Below, in pieces: positions 1 through 9,185 of a stretch of 64,000 nt of DNA; within the stretch, counting starts at the first letter, position 1, and each line of letters opens with the position of its first letter. The notes under the pieces were generated by a model. It saw nothing but the letters and a program-made list of their open reading frames with translations, was not told the DNA's origin and did not search any database. Origin of the DNA: Myxococcales bacterium (lineage in GTDB: Bacteria; Myxococcota_A; Polyangia; Palsa-1104; JAEUJZ01); the NCBI GenBank assembly GCA_016794365.1, contig JAEUKB010000051.1, forward strand, positions 1 through 64,000, given 5' to 3'. Position numbers and translations under genes: made by a program.

Positions 1-402
1 ATCTCTGTGAACTATCCCTTTGGCGTGGGTGGCGGCGAGGGCGGAGGCGATTTGACGACTGATGCGCAGGGTGTCAGGAAGCTGAAGCTTGCCGCCGAGG
101 TTGCGAAGCCGCACCGACAACGGATCGCCGCTCAGATATTCCATGATGATGTAGGCCGTTCCGTCGGGAAGATGGCCAAACTCATCGATCTTGACAATGC
201 TGGGATGGTCAACGCGACTGGCAGCTTTCGCTTCGTTGAAAAAACGAATCTCTACCTGCGGATCGGTGGTCAGCTCTCGACGCAGCAGCTTGATAGCAGC
301 CTTGCGATGGAGCTGTTCGTGCTTGGCCTCCCAGACCGAGCCCATCCCGCCTTGGCCGATCTTGCGCACGATTCGGTAGTTACCGATGCGCTGTCCTTCC
401 AT
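1..402 (-). CDS. Ser/Thr protein kinase, N-terminal part (cut by window edge)
   Basis: The minus strand reads an open frame of 134 codons from an ATG at 402 to the window edge. It begins MEGQRIGNYRIVRKIGQGGM, the start of a eukaryotic-type (Hanks) kinase domain. Visible elements are the glycine-rich loop GQGGMGSV (residues 16-23), the ATP-anchoring lysine in AAIKLL (K38), the alpha-C glutamate in NEAKAASRV, the hinge IIMEYL, and finally HRD, the start of the catalytic loop, which is the last codon present. An AGGAG lies about 11 nt before the ATG. The rest of the kinase is outside the window, so any C-terminal sensor, TPR or PEGA domain cannot be judged. It is divergent from the TPR gene at 583. 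The family call is secure; the substrate is unknown. Confidence 0.93.
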   Translation of the reverse strand, partial: MEGQRIGNYRIVRKIGQGGMGSVWEAKHEQLHRKAAIKLLRRELTTDPQVEIRFFNEAKAASRVDHPSIVKIDEFGHLPDGTAYIIMEYLSGDPLSVRLRNLGGKLQLPDTLRISRQIASALAATHAKGIVHRD

Positions 403-531
403 CGTCTCGCTGCTCCTAGCTTTCCGTCAGTATCGATGCGGCGCCCCGTCGGAATCGTGAGCTGTTATCCACCGAAACCCCCAACAGCGTGTCCCCGACG
501 CAGCCTCGCCGCTGGTGCGATATGCTGGTTC

Positions 532-537
532 TATAAT
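532..537 (+). promoter_or_regulatory. Possible -10 element (TATAAT)
   Basis: A perfect TATAAT lies 45 nt before the ATG of the TPR gene, in the 180-bp gap between that gene and the divergent kinase. The hexamer 17 nt upstream (CCGCTG) does not match -35, so the assignment rests on the -10 only. Confidence 0.3.
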
Positions 538-582
538 GGTAATCAAATTAACGTAAGATTTCCTGATATAATCTGCGAAGCG

Positions 583-1428
583 ATGATTTCTGCTCCGTTT
601 GCTGGCATATCCGGCCACTTAACCTGCTTGCTCTTGCTTGGGCTTCTCCTCGGGAGCTTCGAGCGAACCGCGCTTGCCAAGGGCGACCTCGCCGAGCAGC
701 ACTACAGCAAGGGACTCGCCTTTTACGAGAGCAAGGACTACCCCAGCGCCATCCGCGAGTTTCAGGCCGCTTACAAAATCCGACAGCTCCCGCGCATTTT
801 GCTCAACATCGGACAGGTCTACCGCAAGCTCGGCATGGCCTCGACGGCGCTTAAGTTTTACGAGCACTACCTGCGCGTCGATCCCAAGGCCAAGCCCGAA
901 ATCCGCGCCGAAGTGGATCGCTACATCGCGATGACGCGCGCCATGCTCGATCCGCCGCCGTTTGAAGCGGTGGATGCCAAGTCCGCCAAGGCTGCGGCAG
1001 CCGAAGCAGTGGCCTCGGCCCCGTCGAATGTATCGTCTGTTCCCGTCAGTGAGCCGTACGATGCAGATCTGCTGGTCAAGCCCAGCGACGCGAAGTCTGT
1101 CAAGCCCAGCGACGCAAAGTCCGTAAAGCCCGGCGACAAAGCAGCAGACAAGGTGTCACCGATCGCTGCGACGAATCCGTCCAGCGCGACGCAGCCGATC
1201 ATGCCCGAGGTAAAGACGCTCCTTCCGACGGCAAGTTCGGATCCGCAGCCGCCCAACCTGACGGTGACGCCACCTGCGGATAAGCCCGCACCAAAGCCGT
1301 TCTATAAGCAGCCGCTGTTCTGGGGCGTCGTCGGTGGAGCAGCCGCCGCGCTGACCATCACCGGCATCGCCGTCGGTGTATCGCAAGCAAACAGCATTCC
1401 TGCGACGATTTTGTATCCCACCAAGTAA
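583..1428 (+). CDS. TPR protein with signal peptide and C-terminal membrane anchor
   Basis: This protein is about 281 residues. I chose the ATG at 583 because it gives a clear signal sequence (a hydrophobic run after ISGHLT, ending SFERTALAKG); the open frame further upstream is the antisense of the kinase. After the signal come two or three TPR-like helical pairs (about residues 35-115: AEQHYSKGLAFYESKDYPSA and so on). A Lys/Ala/Pro-rich linker follows with two near-identical copies of KPSDAKSV. The C-terminus has a single transmembrane helix (WGVVGGAAAALTITGIAVGV). The layout suggests a periplasmic TPR scaffold anchored by its C-terminus. It is followed 18 bp later by a lipoprotein gene, and the same two-gene arrangement recurs at 34053-35425. 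Function unknown. Confidence 0.8.
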   Translation: MISAPFAGISGHLTCLLLLGLLLGSFERTALAKGDLAEQHYSKGLAFYESKDYPSAIREFQAAYKIRQLPRILLNIGQVYRKLGMASTALKFYEHYLRVDPKAKPEIRAEVDRYIAMTRAMLDPPPFEAVDAKSAKAAAAEAVASAPSNVSSVPVSEPYDADLLVKPSDAKSVKPSDAKSVKPGDKAADKVSPIAATNPSSATQPIMPEVKTLLPTASSDPQPPNLTVTPPADKPAPKPFYKQPLFWGVVGGAAAALTITGIAVGVSQANSIPATILYPTK

Positions 1429-1446
1429 TCCCAAAGGAGCGACACC

Positions 1447-1827
1447 ATGCGCAGCTTTTCGTCTCTCCGTCACGCGTTGTCGCTGGTTCTGCTCACGGGC
1501 AGCTTGACCGGCTGCGGCGGTCGTCCCGATAACCTCGTCATCGTCGAAGTCAGTGGCCTTTTGCCGCGCATCACCGAGCTGTACGTCACGATGAAGCTCG
1601 ACGATGTGGCTGCCAAGAACACGATGCCCATCAGCGAAAGTGGCACCAGCGCCTTCGTCGTCTATCAGCAAATGGAGCGCTTCGGCATCGAAGTGCCCGT
1701 CAATACCCAGCGACTCGAAGTGGACATCAAAGGCTTTGACACCTCGCGTGAGACAGTGCGCCAGGGCCAAGGCTCGCTCGAGCTGAGCAAGAGCCACGAC
1801 CTTTCGATCGAGCTGCTCGCGCCGTAG
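1447..1827 (+). CDS. Small predicted lipoprotein
   Basis: This encodes 126 residues starting MRSFSSLRHALSLVLLTGSL with a lipobox LTGC (Cys near residue 23). The mature part (about 100 residues, beginning GGRPDNLVIVEV) looks like a small beta-rich domain, with no cysteines beyond the lipid-attachment one. AAAGGAGCGACACC directly before the ATG is a good ribosome-binding site. It lies 18 bp after the TPR gene and is probably in the same operon. I recognise no family. By analogy with the pair at 34053-35425 it may be the outer-membrane partner of the TPR protein (inference). Confidence 0.75.
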   Translation: MRSFSSLRHALSLVLLTGSLTGCGGRPDNLVIVEVSGLLPRITELYVTMKLDDVAAKNTMPISESGTSAFVVYQQMERFGIEVPVNTQRLEVDIKGFDTSRETVRQGQGSLELSKSHDLSIELLAP

Positions 1828-1884
1828 CCGCCCCAGCCTACGCCGTTCGAACCGTCGCACAATCCTATCTGAGCGACGACGAGC

Positions 1885-4800
1885 CTACCGCTGAAACGAC
1901 AACAGCTTGCGGATCGACTCGACCAGCGACTGCCGACTCGAAGGCTGATCGGTCTGCGTCGATTGCGGCGTCATGTCGCGCAGCATCCAGACGTTGCCCG
2001 CTTGGTCTCCGGCGCACAGCCAGTCACCTTGCGTCACCACCGCCAAAAACGGAGCGCTGCCGTAGATCGTTTCCAGACACATGCCGCTGTGTAGTTCCCA
2101 CAGCTTCAGCGTGTAGTCGAGCGACGCCGACACTGCGCGCTTGCCGTCACTTGTGAACGCACAGCCCGTCACTGGCGCAATGTGTCCCGACAGCCGCAGC
2201 ACTTCCGCTCCACTTTGCAAGTCCCACAGCCGCAGCGATTTATCGTGACCGCCCGACAGCATCCGCCGACCATCGACCGACACCGCGCAGGCGTTGACCG
2301 ACTGTGTGTGACCCAAAAATCGCATCACATCCGAGCCCGTGCGCAGATCCCACAGCACCAGCGTCTTGTCCGCCGCCGCTGTCACGAGCCGCTGTCCGTC
2401 AGGCATCATCACGCAGGCATTGACCGCTCCCGTGTGTCCGACGAAGCGCTGCACCTCGGCGCCAGTGCGAAGATCCCACAACCGCACCAGCTTGTCGCTC
2501 GATCCAGTCACCAGATACTTCCCGTCGGGAGTCACTGCGCAGCCACGCACTCGACCACGCAGTGATAGCTCTGCCGATCGCTGCGCATCCATCGGCATGC
2601 CCCACAGCTCGATCATGTGATCGTCCGACGGAAACGCGAGCGCCATCGAGCCGCTCTGTGTGTGCTCACCGCTCGCCGAAGCCGTCGTCGCAAACCGCAG
2701 CTTGGTTTGTCCCGACTGAATGTCCCAGACCGTCACTGAGCGATCCGCAGACACCGCAATCACAGACTTCCCGTCGGGAGACCCAGTACACGCCGTCACC
2801 GCTTCTTCATGTCCAAGCAGCGTGCTCATCACAGTGCCGCCCAGCAGATCCCAGATCTTGACCGAGCGATCTTCACTCGAGCTGACCAGCTGAAGACCAT
2901 CGGGAGACAGCCACAGTCCCGTGATCGCATCGACGTGGCCTCCGTCGCGCGTTCCATCCGGCTCTGCCGACAAGTCCCACAGCTTCAGCGTTCGATCATC
3001 TGAAGCCGAAATCAGCTGTCGCCCATCGGGAGCCACCGCGCACGATGACACCGTTGCAATGTGACCGGCAAAGATCCGCAGCAGGCTTCCCGTCCCAATG
3101 TCCCACTGTCGCAGCGTCGCGTCTTCTGAAACCGAAATCACGCTTTTTCCGTCGGGAGCCAGCACACAGCCTTTCACCGCAGCACTGTGTCCATACAGCG
3201 TCCGCAGCTCACGACCGCCGTGCAGATCCCACACTTTCAGCGTGTTGTCGTCCGAAGCAGACACGGCCAAGCGACCGTCCGGCGTCACCAAACAGCCATT
3301 GACCGGCGCAGTATGTCCGACGAGAACGTGAACCTTGGCACCGCTCAGCGCATCCCACAGCCGCAGGGTATGATCCCACGATGCGGACACCACATACTTC
3401 CCATCACCTGTCAAGCTAAAACCGCTTACTGCGCCGGTGTGACCGTGTAACGTGCGAACCTGCCGCCCCGTCTTCAAGTCCCAGACGCGCAGCGTGTGAT
3501 CCCACGATCCCGTGATCAGCAGCCGACCGTCTTTGCTGATCGCTCCACTGCTCGGCGGCGACTCATGTCCGGTCAGCAGCAGCAGCTGTTCGCCCGTCTG
3601 AACGCGCCAGACCCGAATGGTGCTATCCGACGCAGCCGCAACCACAAGCTGACCATCGGGCGACACCAGGCACATGCCGATCTTCGAGTTGTGTCCTCGA
3701 AAGCGACGCAGCAGCGTGCCACTGCCCAGGTCATACATCACCAAGCTGTGGTCTTCCGTCGCGTAAATCAGCGCTTGACCATCACTTGTGACCGCAAACG
3801 ATCCCACCGTCCCGACGCAACCATACAGGTGCATCAGCGGTGCGCCACTGTTTAGGTCCCACAGCCGCAGCGTTCGATCGAGAGACACCGACACCAGTCG
3901 CTTGCCATCCGGCGTCGGCAGCGCAGCCACCACAGAGTCCCAGTGTCCCGCGAAAGTATGCACCGACGCATCCCGTCGCTGAAGCGGAAAGCGCAGTCGA
4001 AATCGCAGGCGTCCCGACGGATAGTGAAGCACGCGCTCAATCGCCGCGCTCGACCAGTTGGCACAGCGCAGCAGGTTGTACAAAAGCCCCGGGAGCGCAC
4101 CCGGATCTTGTCGCAGCCAATGAGCTCCGACGCGCAGAGCCTGCGCCAGTGCCGCAAACGTCCGCGCCGGTTCTCGCTGCGAGCAGCCCGCCGCTGCATG
4201 CTCCAGATCTTCAGCCAGTGCCGCGCTGCCAAACTCCTGGCACTTCGCGATCAGATACTCGACGTTGCCAGCGATCTGTTCGGCCTGCGCGATCGAGCCC
4301 GTCTCCGTTTGCTGCGTCAGCGCGTGACGAAGTGCGTACAGCCGTCGGAAACCATACAAACTGTCCTCGAGCGGAGGCCAGGCACACAGCGCCGCAGCCA
4401 CTTGTCGCCGACTCTGATGCATCGCTGTCGAGCCGACCTGTTCTTCCACAAAGTCACGCAGCGCCAGGTGATCGAAGCGCACACACTCACCGGGCACCGA
4501 GGTCGAGGCAGGCGCGGGCTCCACATACAAAAGCGGACGCGCCTGACGCAGAAACGTCGCTTCGGTATCGCTTCCCGCTTTCCAGCCCAACAGCTCCCCG
4601 AGCAGCGACAGCGGAAGTGCTTGCCGCGCCGCACAAAGCAGCGCCAGCGCCGCTCGAACATCCTGCGACAGACCGTCCCACAAGCGGTTCAAAAACTGAC
4701 GCAGCCCCGTCGGAAAGTACTCGGCCCGAGGCAGCGGCTGACCGTGCGACACCAGCCCTTCGATGTGTTCTCTCAGCTTGACCGCATACAGCAGGTTTCC

Positions 4801-5733
4801 ATCGACGCTCACCGCCGCGCGCGTTCCGTAGTCACTGTCCAGCCCAATTCGCTGTCCGTGCTCGCCGAAATAGCGCATCACCGCGTCGAAGCTGGACCGA
4901 TTCCACGGCGCAGTATCCAGATCAAAGTGTCCAACGAGCTGTCGAGACGCATGATCCGTCAGCCAGCCGTAATGGGCATAGCGCGGACGCACCGAACAGA
5001 CTAACGTCACCGACGGAGGAAGCTCCGATGGCAGAAAGCGCGGCAGCGGATTTGACATCCCTTCCGCTTCGGCTTCATCAAGTCCATCGACGATCAGGAT
5101 CAGCCGTCCGCCTTTCGACAGCGGACCTTGCGACAGTCGAACCAGCAGCTCTAGCAGTCGCAGCTCGGGTGGCGCTTCCGGATCGGCCTGACGGGGATAG
5201 CGCGTCTCGATCTGCGCCGCGAGCGAACGAAGCACCACGCCGGGTCGCGCGGAATCCGCCACAGTCCGTCGCAAAAAGTGATGCGGCACCGGCACCGCAA
5301 ACTGCTGTTCCAAGCGATTGAGCAGATGAACGAGCAGCGCGGTCTTACCGACGCCCGCCGCCCCGCTGACCACCACCCAGCCGTCTTGCTGACACGCAGC
5401 GAGCAGCGTCGAGAGCAGATCCTCTCGCCCGAACAGCTCTGCGTGACGAGCCCGCTCGAAGCCAAAGTCGGGAATCTCGCTCGCTCGACGCTTGCGCTGA
5501 TGCAGACCACGCTCACGCAGCAGACGGTGAAGCTCGCCCGCGTCGGCGTACTGAAGAAGCAAGTCCATCTTCGCATTGCGAGAAAGGCCCGGCTGAAATC
5601 GCTGAAGCACCGACGGAAAATGATCATATACGAAGCCGTTTAGATCATTGTCGCCGGGCAATAGCACGTCGAGCAGCCGCCGCAGCTCTGCACGAGAGGG
5701 AATCGCTTCAGAAGGAGGGTCAACCAGGCTCAT
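1885..5733 (-). CDS. STAND NTPase with N-terminal effector-associated-like domain and C-terminal WD40 propellers
   Basis: This encodes about 1282 residues. I prefer the ATG at 5733 (MSLVDPPSEA) over one 12 codons upstream. Residues 10-75 form a small helical domain with the motif DLNGFVYDHFPSVLQRF, similar to the adaptor (effector-associated, death-like) domains that bacterial conflict ATPases use to recruit effectors. A STAND NTPase module follows: P-loop GAAGVGKT (124-131), Walker B LILIVDGLDE (211-220), then helical winged-helix/superhelical segments. From about residue 590 come some 16 WD40 units of about 42 residues (GH...SPDG...DxTLRLWD); units 2, 11 and 16 are degenerate, consistent with two propellers. 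Family knowledge suggests ligand sensing by the propellers and NTP-dependent oligomerisation, as in anti-phage or cell-death NTPases. No effector enzyme is fused to it. Confidence 0.9.
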   Translation of the reverse strand: MSLVDPPSEAIPSRAELRRLLDVLLPGDNDLNGFVYDHFPSVLQRFQPGLSRNAKMDLLLQYADAGELHRLLRERGLHQRKRRASEIPDFGFERARHAELFGREDLLSTLLAACQQDGWVVVSGAAGVGKTALLVHLLNRLEQQFAVPVPHHFLRRTVADSARPGVVLRSLAAQIETRYPRQADPEAPPELRLLELLVRLSQGPLSKGGRLILIVDGLDEAEAEGMSNPLPRFLPSELPPSVTLVCSVRPRYAHYGWLTDHASRQLVGHFDLDTAPWNRSSFDAVMRYFGEHGQRIGLDSDYGTRAAVSVDGNLLYAVKLREHIEGLVSHGQPLPRAEYFPTGLRQFLNRLWDGLSQDVRAALALLCAARQALPLSLLGELLGWKAGSDTEATFLRQARPLLYVEPAPASTSVPGECVRFDHLALRDFVEEQVGSTAMHQSRRQVAAALCAWPPLEDSLYGFRRLYALRHALTQQTETGSIAQAEQIAGNVEYLIAKCQEFGSAALAEDLEHAAAGCSQREPARTFAALAQALRVGAHWLRQDPGALPGLLYNLLRCANWSSAAIERVLHYPSGRLRFRLRFPLQRRDASVHTFAGHWDSVVAALPTPDGKRLVSVSLDRTLRLWDLNSGAPLMHLYGCVGTVGSFAVTSDGQALIYATEDHSLVMYDLGSGTLLRRFRGHNSKIGMCLVSPDGQLVVAAASDSTIRVWRVQTGEQLLLLTGHESPPSSGAISKDGRLLITGSWDHTLRVWDLKTGRQVRTLHGHTGAVSGFSLTGDGKYVVSASWDHTLRLWDALSGAKVHVLVGHTAPVNGCLVTPDGRLAVSASDDNTLKVWDLHGGRELRTLYGHSAAVKGCVLAPDGKSVISVSEDATLRQWDIGTGSLLRIFAGHIATVSSCAVAPDGRQLISASDDRTLKLWDLSAEPDGTRDGGHVDAITGLWLSPDGLQLVSSSEDRSVKIWDLLGGTVMSTLLGHEEAVTACTGSPDGKSVIAVSADRSVTVWDIQSGQTKLRFATTASASGEHTQSGSMALAFPSDDHMIELWGMPMDAQRSAELSLRGRVRGCAVTPDGKYLVTGSSDKLVRLWDLRTGAEVQRFVGHTGAVNACVMMPDGQRLVTAAADKTLVLWDLRTGSDVMRFLGHTQSVNACAVSVDGRRMLSGGHDKSLRLWDLQSGAEVLRLSGHIAPVTGCAFTSDGKRAVSASLDYTLKLWELHSGMCLETIYGSAPFLAVVTQGDWLCAGDQAGNVWMLRDMTPQSTQTDQPSSRQSLVESIRKLLSFQR

Positions 5734-5821
5734 TCCGTGTACACAGCCCCCGGAGAAGCATAGGTCCAATAGGCCGGGATGACATTGTAATTCAAATTTC
5801 AGAAATAAATACGACTGTCAG

Positions 5822-7363
5822 TTAACGCAGACCTTGCTCAGACGAAGGCGTCCGATAGAGCTGCCACAGCCTATAGAGCCAGGTCGTCACCTCGGACAGC
5901 GACAGATGGCGCAGCACCTTACGGTACACTTCGGGATGCTGCTTCGCCGAGCCCAGCATGAAGCGAACGAACGTCGGTCCATCGACATCATCTTGCAAAA
6001 AACGTCGATACGGCTCTTCACCCATCGCGTATAGCGTCGAAAACGCCGCGTTGAGCAGATCGTTTATCGTGTCCGGCTCGTCCGCGCCATCCGACGACAA
6101 AGGTGGCGACATCATCAGCGTCAGACCGCCCAGCACTTTCAGCGCAGGAGGCTCTGTCCACAGCTCCGCAAGCGACTGCTCGTCCAGCCGATTGTCGCCC
6201 AGCAGCGTGAGCAGTCCTTCGCCGATCGGCAGAAACGACCGAATCATCGATCCGAACCCACAGAACGTCAGCGGCGAGTGCCGTCCCGCTGCATCGCCCA
6301 CCAAAAACACCCGATCACACGGCGACGCAGGCATCGGTCGCAGTCGCGTATAGGCGGGAATGTAGCCGTACGTCGGACGAACCAGTCGCAGCGACCCGCG
6401 CTTGTAGCGAGGCAGCGTCTCAAAATAGCGCTCATACAAGCTCAGCAGCGGCAGCGGTCCATGTTCGCCAAGCTCATCGCTACGCAGGTAATAAAACAGG
6501 TAGATCGTCATTCGCCGCGTCGAGCGTGCATCCCCCAAGGCAGACACCGTCGGAAAGCCTTCCCAGATATGCTGCCGTCGCTGCTCGACGCCTTCGGTTG
6601 TGACCAAGATCTCTCCGACCTCGGGATCCATCTCCAGCGGATCCGAGCCGATCGCCAGGTCATCCATCACGCCACCCACCGTCGGACAGCACAGATCAAA
6701 CCGCGCATGTGGACTCGTCGCGCCCAGCCCATCCAACAGCAGCTTGGTCCGAAGCTGTTCGACGCGCCGCTTGCCATCCGTCGCTTGCAGCCGAACCGTC
6801 ACACCTTCTTGGTCCAGCGTATAGTCGAGCAGCTCTCGATACGGGAGCAGCGTCACACCATGCTGCACGCAGCGCGCGCGCAGCCTCTCAAGCAGTGTCT
6901 CGGCATCGACCACACAGTCGAGAACACCCGATACCGCGTAGTTTGTACCCAGTCCAAATCGGCAGATGCCCGTCCGATACTGCAAGAGGATCAGCTGGGC
7001 GACTTCTGCTTCCGTAAACAGACCCGACTGAGAAAGCGGCAGCAGCTCTCGCATCGAGATGTTCCACTCGCGATGCCCACAGCCAATGCCGCGACGATCG
7101 AACACCGCCACACGGACTCCGCGCATCGCCAAAAACGCCGCGTAAATCAGCGATAGCCCACCGCCAGCCAGCACGACATCGAACGCACCGATCGGATGCG
7201 CCGTCAGGTGAGGATCAATCGACGGAAGCTCTCGCGCACGCTGATAGCGCTGATCCAGATGGTACAGATGCAACAGTGCGGCAGTTCCACCGTCGGGTAG
7301 CTGCGAAAACGACTCACACGTTTTGGGAAACTGCTTGCGCAGCGTTTCGACAGAAAAAGACAC
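5822..7363 (-). CDS. FAD-dependent oxidoreductase, lycopene-cyclase/halogenase-like
   Basis: This encodes 513 residues. A Rossmann FAD-binding start is at 63-90 (VVLAGGGLSLIYAAF ending VAVFDR) and the second FAD motif is DRVFLVGDAAGRHSPLTFCG near residue 350; both are typical of the lycopene cyclase/geranylgeranyl reductase/flavin monooxygenase group. DGLGATSPHARF matches the strand in which lycopene cyclases carry a similar sequence. The C-terminal ~130 residues are helical and specific to this protein. It is the fourth gene of the minus-strand MNIO operon, 78 bp after the HvfC-like gene. No carotenoid genes are nearby, so a tailoring role on the operon's product, or repair of a quinone or lipid, is possible (inference). 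The true substrate cannot be read from the sequence. Confidence 0.75.
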   Translation of the reverse strand: MSFSVETLRKQFPKTCESFSQLPDGGTAALLHLYHLDQRYQRARELPSIDPHLTAHPIGAFDVVLAGGGLSLIYAAFLAMRGVRVAVFDRRGIGCGHREWNISMRELLPLSQSGLFTEAEVAQLILLQYRTGICRFGLGTNYAVSGVLDCVVDAETLLERLRARCVQHGVTLLPYRELLDYTLDQEGVTVRLQATDGKRRVEQLRTKLLLDGLGATSPHARFDLCCPTVGGVMDDLAIGSDPLEMDPEVGEILVTTEGVEQRRQHIWEGFPTVSALGDARSTRRMTIYLFYYLRSDELGEHGPLPLLSLYERYFETLPRYKRGSLRLVRPTYGYIPAYTRLRPMPASPCDRVFLVGDAAGRHSPLTFCGFGSMIRSFLPIGEGLLTLLGDNRLDEQSLAELWTEPPALKVLGGLTLMMSPPLSSDGADEPDTINDLLNAAFSTLYAMGEEPYRRFLQDDVDGPTFVRFMLGSAKQHPEVYRKVLRHLSLSEVTTWLYRLWQLYRTPSSEQGLR

Positions 7364-7441
7364 GGCAACCGACTATTGCAAAAAGGGCGGCATTGCGCCA
7401 TGCCTACAGACCAGCATGTCGTCGGTGATTCGATGAAAAAT

Positions 7442-8218
7442 TCACGGAAGCAGCGATGGATCACCGAGCAAAATTCCGGCGCGATGATGATCCCAAGCCA
7501 CTTCCGCCAGATCCTCGATCGACACGCCAAGCTGCTTGGCCAGCTCGTCGCTCACCGCCCTGCCCTCGTAGATCGCTTTGATGAGCTGAAGCTCTAGCGC
7601 GCTCAGCGATGCTCGTCGCGCAGAGAGCTTGCGATCGCGCCAAAACAGCACCAGCGACGAATGCACGACGGGAAGCTCTGGACGCGCATCCTGTGAGCGA
7701 TCCAGAAAATCCAACCAGTCGTATTGATACGGACGGATATCGACGCTGCTGTGAAGACGAAGTGGTCCCGCATCAATCGGGGTATCCGACGGAACATCCA
7801 GTGCAGAAAAAGTCTGCCATTCCCACCACTCGAAGTCGGCCAGCTCCGCCGCACAGTCGGGAAGCAGCGCTCGCAGCGAGTGACATGAATCCGACAGCAC
7901 GCTCGTCAAGAACGCCGGAAATGCCTCAGCGTTGTGGTTTAGCTCGAAGTGATGCATCGGATGCGCATCAAAGTACGCAGCGACGACCTGAGCCCAGCCA
8001 CTCTCGCCACAGCGATGGACGATGAGCGCACGTAGCTCTGTAAAGATTCCGTCGAGAACCTCATGTCGATGATTCAAGCAAAAGCGCCCGTAGATCTGAA
8101 CGCGATCGGCGTCGGGCTGCGGTGGGTTTTCACCAAACAAAGCCGCGATCGTCTCTTCGTGCGAAGCTTTCCCGAGGAGAAATGGACCCATTTGCGCGTA
8201 AAAATCAGCCAGCTTCAT
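7442..8218 (-). CDS. HvfC/BufC-type protein (DUF2063), partner of MNIO enzyme
   Basis: This encodes 258 residues from the ATG at 8218 (MKLADFYAQMGPFLLG). The start is fixed by an ATGA overlap with the MNIO stop codon and a GGGAG upstream. Family features are an N-terminal helical region ending in RVQIYGRFCLNHRHEVL, then WAQVVAAYFDAHPMHHFELN, and a C-terminal winged-helix-like part (ALELQLIKAIYEGRAVSDEL). DUF2063 proteins are the usual partners of DUF692/MNIO enzymes in copper-binding RiPP (bufferin) and related operons, where they help recognise the precursor peptide. Translational coupling to the MNIO gene supports the same complex here. The C-terminal half is more divergent than the N-terminal half. 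Confidence 0.85.
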   Translation of the reverse strand: MKLADFYAQMGPFLLGKASHEETIAALFGENPPQPDADRVQIYGRFCLNHRHEVLDGIFTELRALIVHRCGESGWAQVVAAYFDAHPMHHFELNHNAEAFPAFLTSVLSDSCHSLRALLPDCAAELADFEWWEWQTFSALDVPSDTPIDAGPLRLHSSVDIRPYQYDWLDFLDRSQDARPELPVVHSSLVLFWRDRKLSARRASLSALELQLIKAIYEGRAVSDELAKQLGVSIEDLAEVAWDHHRAGILLGDPSLLP

Positions 8219-9057
8219 GACGCTTCTCCCGACAGAACGGCGCAAGCATGGTCACGCGCACGGTCCGCCTCGGCAATGACTTCATCCAGGTGCGGAATCT
8301 CGTCATCCCACTCAATCAGCGTCGGAATCAGTCGTCCGGCCTTCGCGATGGTGTAGCGATACAGCTTCCACACCGGCGAAATGATCGGCCCAATGTGCGT
8401 ATCGATGATGGTCTGTCCGACGAGAGTATGCCCAGCCAAGTGAAGCTGACGAACGCGCTCAAGCGGCATCTCGTCGATGAAGCGATACGGATCGAAGTGA
8501 TGGTTTTGGCTATTGACATACACGTTGTTAACGTCGAGCAGCATTCCACAGTTCGCCGTCTCACAGACAGCACGCAAAAACGCCGCTTCGCTCATCGTGC
8601 AGCCTGGCATGTGGGCATAGAACGTCGCATTTTCCAGCACAAGTGGTCGTCCGACCCGTCGCTGAGCGATCTCAACGCGCGCAGCAACATGATCGACCAC
8701 TTCGCGTGAAAACGGCAGTGGCAGCAGATCGTGAAGAGGCTGCCCAGCGACGGAAGAGTAGACGAGATGGTCAGAAAAAAACGGCGCATCGCTCTGCATA
8801 CACAGCGCTGCGATGGAATCGAGCAGCGCTCCATCGAGAGGATCGAGCCCACCAATGTTGAGCGAGACGCTGTGCGGCACCGTCGGCCAGCGCCGAAAGC
8901 AGTCTTGAAGCTGCGCCCGTCGTCGTCCGCCTCGCAGCACCCAGTTTTCGGGCACCACTTCCAAAAAGTCGATCCGACGAGACGTTTGCAGCAGCTCATC
9001 GCGATCCACAAAGCGAGGCCGAAGCCCGATGCCGACGCCAGATAGCTCTTTGCTCAC
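8215..9057 (-). CDS. MNIO family enzyme (DUF692), RiPP-type peptide-modifying iron oxygenase
   Basis: I start this at the GTG at 9057 (280 residues) because GAGGAG lies 7 nt upstream and the family usually begins next to GVGIGLRP. A GTG at 9138 would add 27 Arg-rich residues. The TIM-barrel metal ligands of the family are all visible in order: VPENW, FSDHLVYS, LVLENATFY, MLLDVNNVYVNSQNHHF, LHLAGHT, IDTHIGPI and LIEWDDEIP. MNIO enzymes (MbnB, BufB, TglH) use two or three iron ions to oxidise cysteine or other residues of a precursor peptide. The HvfC-like partner overlaps it downstream, and an unknown protein precedes it by 128 bp. No short cysteine-rich precursor is visible beside it. The upstream extension contains SRREFLA, which resembles a Tat motif but has no hydrophobic segment after it. 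Confidence 0.92.
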   Translation of the reverse strand: MSKELSGVGIGLRPRFVDRDELLQTSRRIDFLEVVPENWVLRGGRRRAQLQDCFRRWPTVPHSVSLNIGGLDPLDGALLDSIAALCMQSDAPFFSDHLVYSSVAGQPLHDLLPLPFSREVVDHVAARVEIAQRRVGRPLVLENATFYAHMPGCTMSEAAFLRAVCETANCGMLLDVNNVYVNSQNHHFDPYRFIDEMPLERVRQLHLAGHTLVGQTIIDTHIGPIISPVWKLYRYTIAKAGRLIPTLIEWDDEIPHLDEVIAEADRARDHACAVLSGEAS

Positions 9058-9185
9058 ACGCTGTCTCCTCGCGAGGAATTCCCGACGTGATGCACAGTCG
9101 GTCTCACGCCGCGAGCGACGCGATTGTTGACCCATCACACCCAGCAGGATTTGACACTACACCGGGTCCAGCAGCGATTGAAAAA

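Noticed and set aside
7..582. Plus-strand open frame running into the first TPR gene from near the window start
   Set aside because: The antisense strand encodes a clear kinase domain over 1-402. The TPR protein has a good signal peptide from its own ATG at 583.
3840..5004. Plus-strand frames of 313 and 353 codons within the STAND-WD40 gene
   Set aside because: They are antisense shadows of a GC-rich gene with clear P-loop and Walker B motifs on the minus strand.
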